The notes under the pieces are model-generated. The model saw only the letters and a list, made by a program, of their open reading frames with translations, had not been told where the DNA came from and did no database searches. A stretch of DNA of 21,851 nt, from assembly GCA_019649035.1 (NCBI GenBank), contig BMAT01010188.1, positions 430,368-452,218 on the forward strand. Reading direction: 5' to 3'. The stretch's first letter is position 1. Each line of letters begins with the position of its first letter. This DNA comes from Elysia marginata (Eukaryota; Mollusca; Gastropoda; Plakobranchidae). Below, piece after piece: positions 9,902-18,900 of the stretch. The position numbers and the translations under genes are program-made.

Positions 9902-12900
9902 GTAAGAGAGAGAGGAAAGGAAGAGATGGAGACATAGTCAGAGAGAGAGAGAGAGAGAAGTTAAAAGACGGAGGAGAGAAGGAAGAGTGTGGGTGTAAAC
10001 GCAACACTATTTTTTTGCTTCCATCGATACAGCCAGCCGTTTGATGGGTTGAAAGATTCACCTTTGCTTGCTGCAAGCTCTGTAGCTTTTTTCTTTAACA
10101 AATGCCCTGATAAACGGGCTCCTTGGGCAACCTTGTCGGTCATCCAATGTGCCAAAGCACCTCCAACGTCATTTTGCTCTTGGTCTCGTTTTCTCTTCTT
10201 GCCCAAAATGCATGGGGATTGTTGCAGCTCTCTTTTATGATTCCTTGCTTTGTTTTATTCTGCCAACTTGAGACTTGGATATTTACATGCTAAATTTCTC
10301 TGCAACCTTCATTATTGTTGCCCCTGGATTTTCAAGAGCGTCCAACACTTGAAGTTTAACATCAAAAGACAAATCAACTCTCTTCTTGCAAGCCATCTTT
10401 CACATTGAGTGTTGTTCAATGAATAAAAGCACTAGATTTTTAGCCACAATTTTATACACTTTCACTGAGTCTACTTACTCGTAGAGGTCAACATTTTACA
10501 ACTTTACAAAACAAACAGAAAATAGTGCTCTTTCTTAAAAACCCACTTTGTTTGCACCATGTCTGGCGCGTGTCTACCATCTGCCAGATTACCCATTAGA
10601 TCAAACACAGCTTGACCAATGTCTACCTGGAATGAACTGACCCGTAAGACCGTCGCGTGGCAGTTAGACTTCTCGACGCCCCTCCCAAGCATCTTGCTAA
10701 ACGTCGCCTAGGCACAGAGCAAACATTTATCGATTACCTGTGTGCTAATTCATTCATAACGCCTGAGTGATGCGCTTTCCCTATGTCTAGACCGCAAATA
10801 ACATGCCGTCAACACTTGATATTGACAGTCATTTACGGATTTTTTCCCGATTAGGCGGGTGAAATTTCCCGATTTCACGATGACTTTAGATAGAAAAAAT
10901 TCCGTTCCCTGGGATTTTTCCCGATTTCACAGAAATTCCCGATTTCGCGGGTCCGACTGTACCTGTAAGAAGGGCTGTACATAGTATGTTGTGATCCTAC
11001 TTCTAATATTCTATGAGTTTGCCAGGTAGATCTAGAAATAGAATCTAGATCTAGAATACTAGATTCTAGTTCTTGATGCATGACATCTGGTAACGCTGCC
11101 ATGGTTCAAAATGAAAATTGAAACCAGCAGCAGTAGGACTCTCACCAGGTTCTAAACAGCTCATCCCCAATGCTGTTAAGTCAAAACTTTTAAAAACAAT
11201 GGATTTGCATTCTGTAAAAACAAACTGTCTATTGCAGTCAATTCAGAGATTTTTTTCAGAAGCATTTTTTTCTGAGCTGCTTTCTTAAAGATTTTATACA
11301 ATTTTTTTTTAGTTTTCATAAAGAATAATTAAAAGTGCCAAAAACTTGAAAAGGTACTTTAAAATTAATTTCTACNNNNAAAAAAAAAAAAATATTGAAA
11401 AAAACTTTAGACATCTGCTTTTAAAGTAGAGTAATTTAACCCCTGAATTTAGACTACCCTCTTATATGACCTACCAACATTTGAAAGGTCTTTATTTAGG
11501 GGTTCCACTGCATTAAATTTTAGGTTTTTTATAGCCATCCTAAACTGCATGATCTATAACTTAATCAGTGCCCAAGCGGATCTAGACTCTTGATAAGATA
11601 GTTAGATCTAGATTCGGCTTCATAAACGTACAGACTTACCAGTCATAGTATTACGCAGGTGCATTCAGACTTGGACTTGTTAAAAGCAATTTGTCTTTAC
11701 TCTTTGCACATGGAGCTTTTAAGTAGATTGAATCTCAGTAAATTTAAATGTATATTCAGACAAGGATCCAGAATAATGTTATCTGTAGTTTTCTGTAAAA
11801 AAATTATAATTTAAGCAAACATCAGACATATAGCTGAGAACATGGACATGTATCTAAATTATGAAAAATATAGTGATAATTATCACAAGCTGGCATATAA
11901 AGATCTGAAGTAACGGAAGATAATCTTCAAAATTTTATAAACCTTATGTTGAACTGAAGATACTGAAACTGCATGGAAGTACACCTTTTGACCTCACCTA
12001 TGAATTGATATGAAAACCCAAGAAAAGCACCCTGCGAAAGGGAAAGTACTAGAGAATGAGAGTATTGGTGAGAACAAATGTAAATATAAACTAGACAGCC
12101 TCCTGTGTGTATTGTCCTTCCTCATGCACTTAAGCTTTTTTTTTTTTATTGTTTTTACTTACAGATGGTCAAGAGAAACCGCTGAAGCTCGTTTTGAACA
12201 TTAAGATGGGAGGTCAGAGTAGCTCAACACAAGAGGGCCAGCAAGGAGCTGCCTCCCCTTCGTCACTGCATGAAGAGAGAAGCAGGCATAAGCACAAGAA
12301 GAAGAAGAAAAAGAAATCAAATGACAGAAGTAGGGAAAGGTCAAGGGAGGCTGAGGTATGAAGGTCTTTTAAAAATTCCATGAGATTGTTCTCAGCAGAT
12401 AAACTAAAAGTAGAGAAATTAAGCTTTTCTGTGATACCAATATCTGACTACCTTCCAATTTCAACTTAAGACTCAATCGGACTGGTTGCAAGACATATCA
12501 TCCATTGTAGGCAGTGGTGATGTAGCCAAGTCTTTGATTCTTAAAAACAAGACCTTTTCATTTATCATGTACCACTCAAAACATAAAAAGTTTCTTTCAA
12601 CTTTTAATTGTTCACTTCCTTGGATTAGTTTGGAGGTAAAATATGCCTTTTTTGGCTGAAAGAAAATGGTCTAACTCATAAAACCCTCAGCAAGCTTTAT
12701 AATTAATAAAATAAGTCATAAGCCAAGGATGCTATTTTTCCATTATTTTCTGTTGGTTTCTTTTTATTACTCAATTTCTTCAATTTAATTGATTTGTATT
12801 TATGTGTTCCTATTGAGAGTGTAAAACATGTATTTTCTCTAGAGTGTAAAACATAAGTTTTCTTGAGAATGCAAAATGTGAATTTTATTTAGAGTTTAAA

Positions 12901-15900
12901 ACATGGATTTTCTTGAGAATGCAAAATGTGGATTTAATTGAGAGTTTAAAACATGAATTTTCTTGAGAATGGGAAAAAAGGATTTTCAATTTTTTTTTCA
13001 AAAAGTAGCAGTAGCATACTTGAAGTGTCAGAGCAAAGAATGGTAAAAGAACTGAGTGTGTCTCATTAAAAGCATTACTCATTAGTTTGGCAAAGCAAAG
13101 ACCAAAAGGCAAACCTTCTAAAATTATACTGTGATTAAGATGACTGGTGAGGGGCATTATATAAAAAAGTAGACAAAATTTGATAGACCTGTTTAGGGTA
13201 TGAAGGGTCTCATGACAAAACAAGTTATGGGTCTTTTTAAAAAAAAACAAGAAAAGGGGGCGAAATCTGTGCAATTTTCCTTTTAGTTTCTACATAATTA
13301 TCTCGGAAAATTGGCAGCCACACCTGCAGTGTGACTACATGTGAAAAAGAGATATCTCTATAAGAATAGGGAATGCAAAGGTAAGTTGTTTTCACACAAA
13401 TTAAAAAAAAATGGATAAATTTATTACAAAACCCTTTAATCTAGACGCGTGTAATTTTGAAACCATATATGTCTCTTTGTTTCTCTATATCTTCTAAGTT
13501 TGTTAAAAATAAATAAATCTCTGTTATTATTAATATGGTACGGAACTTTTTTTTTTAAAGCATCACTCCCAAAAACGACCCCTTGAGGATGATGACAGTA
13601 ACGATGATGAGGGTGAGCACGATGAAGAGGAAGATGGACATTTGAAGACTACTACGGACAATGACGAATCTGACGGCAACTCTTCCCCAAGTCGTAAACT
13701 GAGGGAGCCTCGCTTGTGTACTGTAAAGGGCAGTGATGGAGTTATTCTGAAACAAATGCTCAACTACCTCGTCAAGAATTTACAGAAGTATGAAAGTCGC
13801 CAAGAAAATTATTTATTACAGTCTTTTGATCATTGAAATCCTTTCATTCATAGGTTAAGTTGCCAGGCATATATCTTGCTTCAGAAGAAGTGACCACGAC
13901 TTGTTAAAAAATATATGGACACTTGCTGTCATATGTGGACCTTAGAAAAAAAGTCTCCTGAAATCATAATTTTTAGAAGGGGAGGGGGCTCTGTTCAACT
14001 TCATGAAAACTGATTTTCAAAATTCCAAAAACAATGGGCAGATGATTTTTAAGTTAGAGGTGGTCCTAGTTGCTTCTTGCTTTAAAACAGTTGCTGTAGT
14101 TGCACCAAAGGTAACTTTGTCAAATTTTTGGTCACAGAAGCTCTAGTCGTATTAAAACAAAATTTAAAAAGTTATGAATATTTTGTACTGATTGACAAAT
14201 AATATTGGGCTCACAAGAAGATTGTGATATTTTGTGCAAAATTTTCAATGGTTCCTTTTAGATAAAAAAAGAAAGGAAATACTTTTTTATTGAATTGAAG
14301 CCTTTTTTATAACCAATAAATGAAAAATGCTGTATTGTTACATTCTTTTCTAGTATTTTTTTTTAGCCCTCCCCTCCAGCAAACCTTTTCGCTAATTGGG
14401 ATTTATTTTGAAATGTTTGTTTTCAGTAAAGACGTGAATGAGTTTTTTGCCTTTCCTGTGACGGACACAATAGCCCCTGGCTATTCTAGTATTATCCTAC
14501 ACCCCATGGACTTCAGCACAATGGTTGCAAAGATAGAAACTGGAGAGTACGCAAATGTCATGGAATTTAAAGTAAGATGGATGAATGGACATTATAAATA
14601 TATATAAAGAAATGTAACAATTTCTGTTTTCCTCATGTAAAATAATATAAGCAATCAATAAGGTTTAGAGCTTTACAAAACGGCCCTTTGTTGTTTTGCT
14701 CCAATTTTCCTTCTCTTTTGGATCATATTTATTTCTTGTCATCTCCTAGTGTAATGCTACTATCTGATTATTGGTGTCAGCCATAAGGGTTACTTATATA
14801 GTTAGCCTTGTTCAAAGCTAAATCTAATGAAAGATATGAGAATACCATTCAAGATGGATGACTTTTACTTACTTTAGACACCTAATAATTTTTTTATTAA
14901 AATGTTTAAATTTCATAAACTATAATACAAATATCCAATGCCAAAAAAGTTTCTATTTGTCAAAAACATTCACCATTTTTGAAGAGGTGAAAAAACAATC
15001 AAAAGAATCTCTTTGACTATGAATGACTGAGTACCTTGATATGCTGTGGGATTTTGCAGATTTTTATCATCTTCATTATCATGGTTGTCAAAGAACTGCC
15101 AACCACTACTGTTTTCAGTATCTGTACCAAAATGATTATCAAAATAGTGGAAAAAAGATCTATGACCGGAGAAACCATAATAAGTATTTTTTGGGGGTGC
15201 AAAATTAAATACTTTATAGAGCCTAGTTTAAAGTCTTTGAGGAAGAACTCAAAATTTTCCTAAAAACAGTTTTAACTGAAAATTGAAACACTTGAAACAT
15301 TGAAGATTTAGCACTATCTGCAAGTAACCTTCTCATATCTACTCTAGGTTGCAATAAGTTGTCCAATTGTTTGATTTATGGTCTTATTCATATATTGAGA
15401 TTACTGAAATGAGGGTTTAAAAAGCACTGGAACTAGTTCATTTCAGGTTGGCAGCTCTGCTAATATGCTTTTTATTATAATAATTCTTGTACATTTTTTC
15501 TAAGAAATTTCTTTTTTCTTTTTTTATAAATAATCTCGCACATTAGATGTTTATCAGTAAGAACAGACTGTGTAATGTTTTGTATTATGTAATACATGTC
15601 CTTAATAAAAATGTTGCTTTATTCATTTTTCCAGAAAGATTTTATCCTCATGTGCAACAATGCGATGACATACAACAGACCAGAGACAATTTACTACAAA
15701 GAAGCCAAAAGATTGCTTCATCTGGGCATCAGGCAATTGAGTAAAGTAGGTGGCGCACTCTCTCCCCAGCTTAAGAGGGTATCATTAGGATTTAACAGCT
15801 CAATAAAAACTCAAGAACTTTCAAATTGGAAAGGTTTATGAACAAGGATAACAACTCAAAAAGCACTCTAAATACTGACTGCAATCATAAAGTAAAAGTG

Positions 15901-18900
15901 TAAATTTCTGTCTCTCTCAAAGGAGTGCTGCACTTTCCCTTAAACTGATAAACCATGATATGTTGTGATGATTACCATAGGTAGCTTCTTCCTCCTGTTT
16001 GTATATCCAGGTGTCTCTAAAAGACCGTGGCAGCATAGAGCTTAGGAAACTCTGCCAAAAAAATTTTATCTATTACCAGTGAAACTCTGCTTTTAAATTC
16101 TATGTGTATCAAGTGTTGCAGTATTCACTGCAGTTATTTGTCTTGTACCATTCTAGGAGAAGTTACTACACTTAAAGAAAACGCAGAGTTTTCTATCCAG
16201 CATTACACTTCAGGAGCTTGGCTTTGATGAGAGTGGTCACGTGATCGTAGAACAATCGTCAAACGCTCAAGTTAGGGTAGATAACCAGCCACGGCCTCAA
16301 GATGAACCCAAGTAAAGCCTCATTGTCATTTTTATTCTTCTTATTCATTATTTTCTTTCCTTTGCCTGTAAACCATGCATAATTTTTTTTCAATATGGAA
16401 GAAAAAAAAGAGCATTTTAAAGATTTTTTTGTTCTCTTTAAGTCACAACTTTGAGATGTGACAACATTCAATTGGGAAAGCCAAAAGTTGCCTCATATGT
16501 ATAATCTGCAAGTTTTGGGGAAAAAATTACAAATTATTTCATTCCGGCAAACCATTTCAAGGGCGGTTTCAGATTTAGCTCCTTAATAGATATTTCCTGA
16601 AGCATATTTTAATATCCTGACTCACATTCTAATTTTTCTTCTCCCGACCCCATTCTTTTGCCAAACTAATCTTTCCAGCATTTAGTGTAAAATTTATCCT
16701 GTTTATCATGCTGTGACATTTCCTACAAAATTTCATTGTATTCTGCCTACATCTGATAGACCTGAGAGGGACATCGACAGATTTGATGCCATCCCAGATG
16801 ATGACCTCTCACCAGAGGAAATTCTCTCACAAGCGCAGGATGCTGCCCAGGCGGCTAAAAATGCTCTAACAGCTAGGAAACCTAAAACAGACGTAAGTGT
16901 GAAGATATGGTTTGGCAGGTCGAGCATTGTCAACTGACAGGTTTTTTTTTTTTTAATACACTGATAATAAAATAAGAAATAAAAACTGTCGAAAGAGTTA
17001 AAATGGTCCTTAGTTTGAAATTACTTCATTCTAGTTTGTTATCTATAGGAACACCCAGGGTTTTCTTTGTCTATAATATTGAAAAGAAAAACAAAGACTT
17101 ATCATTTTACAGCTAAGAAAGACTATAATAAAAGCATCGAGGAACAAAACCTTTGTAAATTGAGAAGTAGACAAAATTAGGATATGCTATGTATGGAAAA
17201 AGTGAGGGACACAATTCTATCCTTTCTTATATGATACTTGAGACTCACTAAGGTATCATCACTTTTGTTTATTTGGAACAGCTTGGATTTTTAAGGATGG
17301 AAGAAGATGGCACCACTTCAATGACGATTCTCAATCCTTGGAACAATGGAGTCGGTAAGTGAACTGATTTTCAAAAATTCTTCTTGATAAAGAAACATTG
17401 CATTTCTGTATGTAATTTTAGCAGATTGAGTCCCAAGGTCCCAAACAACTGTACTACTCCTTAGATTTGAATCCACTTTACTACGCATTGCCAGTTTTGT
17501 TTTTAGAGTTCTTTGCAGCTAAATTATCCAAAGGCCATCATTTTGCTGTTTGTCTACTAATTTTTTCACTCTTAAAAATCAATCAAATCTCTTTGATTTG
17601 AACATTCATTAGGAAATAACAATTGAGAACTAATTCCATTTTGTCTTTAGCATAATGTTGCTGAACTTCTGTGCTTCCTCTCAGATATAATGTTCAAAAA
17701 TAAAAATTTTTGACTCTAGCTGGGTTGTCCGGATTAGTGTCACATATCTGCAAATGTACTGACACTTTGTCACTTGAAGGAGCAAACAGTCATAAATGGA
17801 TGAAATGTAAAGTTTAACAGTCCATTTTCACCTGTTGTACATTGTATTGCTAGGTACAATTTAAATCACGAGGAGCAAAAGGGTTTTGTTGGTCAGAGTA
17901 GATTTAGGAAGGTAAAGTAAGTTACTAACACACAAACGAGACAGACACGACTGAACTTATTTCTTAGGTTTGTTTAGCTGCCACTTTGAATGAGTGGAGT
18001 GTGGAAAGTTTAAATTTATAACGTTTGTTCTTATTTTTCTCAATATTAGAAATCAACAGAATTTTTTAAAAATTTGATAATGTCATGCAATATGTAACGT
18101 TTGTAAGCCCAGAAAAATTCTGTATCCCAAATGTTGATGGCTCATGATGTGAAACTTCCAATATTGAACTCATTCCCACCGCTTGCGAGACATTTGTTAA
18201 CCAGGTCACACTGAGGTGGTACTCCACATAGGTTATTAGTTGACTCATCTAGAAAAACCATCAGGCAACAGTTTATTTTTCCAGGGATATCTGTCATAAA
18301 TCTATGCAACTACTTCAAGAATTTTACGAAGATTCTTTGAAAGGCTTCACTTACTAGTATGCCTTTCTTTCCGGACAGCACCTCCTTCCAATGCAATGAC
18401 AATATCTGAACGTTAATTTTTTAACATAATTTTACACATGAGTAATTAAAGAAAACAAGTTTTTCATCCTAAGTCAGCACAACACCTCACCAAGCTTAGA
18501 TATAATCCTGAACTTTTTGTTCCAAAAGTGATCTTTCAATAGCAATGATGCAGGTATTTTGTGGAACAAGTCAGACCTCAAATAAGTTTCATACCCTTAA
18601 GTTGTAGCTTTGACATGTGCGAGATAGGCTTATTTTGCATGCCAGAAAACCGGCTCTGGGGCGTAGCGGTAAGACACTCGCTTGGAGATCAGGAGGTGCA
18701 TGGTTCGATCCTCGGCCGAGTCAAACCAAGGATTTGAAATGGGTATTAGCAGCTGACCCGCCTAGTGTCTGGCATTATGGATATAGTGTTAAGTCTGGTC
18801 AACCCGGTGTTAGGATAATGTGACTGGGCGTGGTGTATGCAAGCGCTCCTTACATCAAAGTGTGGCAGCATGCTTTCAATTGTCCCCAGTGCCGTCATTG

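Larger units (their letters stand above)
9751..10959 (-). mobile_element. Inactivated pogo/Tigger-type DNA transposon (Tc1/mariner superfamily) in intron 1
   Basis: The left end CAGTCGGACCTGCTTAATCGGGAA (9751) matches the reverse complement of the right end (CAGTCGGACCCGCGAAATCGGGAA, from 10959). Both ends are flanked by TA (9749-9750 and 10960-10961), the superfamily's target duplication. Inside, on the minus strand, are the DNA-binding parts of a CENP-B-like transposase. The DDE catalytic domain is absent, and GA repeats sit where it should begin, so this is an internally deleted, non-autonomous copy. Length 1209 bp. Confidence 0.88.

Noticed and set aside
9699-10076. Long open frames on both strands with Ser/Leu or Arg/Glu runs
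   Set aside because: They are translations of the GA microsatellite inside the pogo-type element.
12885-13274. A 129-codon minus-strand open frame
   Set aside because: Phe/Leu/Lys-rich translation of AT-rich intron 2, partly over the 25-bp repeat; no recognisable domain.
13555-13763. Two minus-strand open frames of 66 codons
   Set aside because: Antisense shadows of BRD7/9 exon 3, whose plus-strand frame has clear family motifs and splice sites.
15017-15263. Overlapping open frames on both strands in intron 4
   Set aside because: No motif or splice support. They lie within a well-defined intron between two bromodomain exons.
16733-16933. Minus-strand open frame
   Set aside because: Antisense of BRD7/9 exon 7.
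18650-18725. A functional tRNA gene
   Set aside because: Boxes A and B are present, but the acceptor and anticodon stems do not close well, and the segment is the head of a SINE flanked by target duplications.
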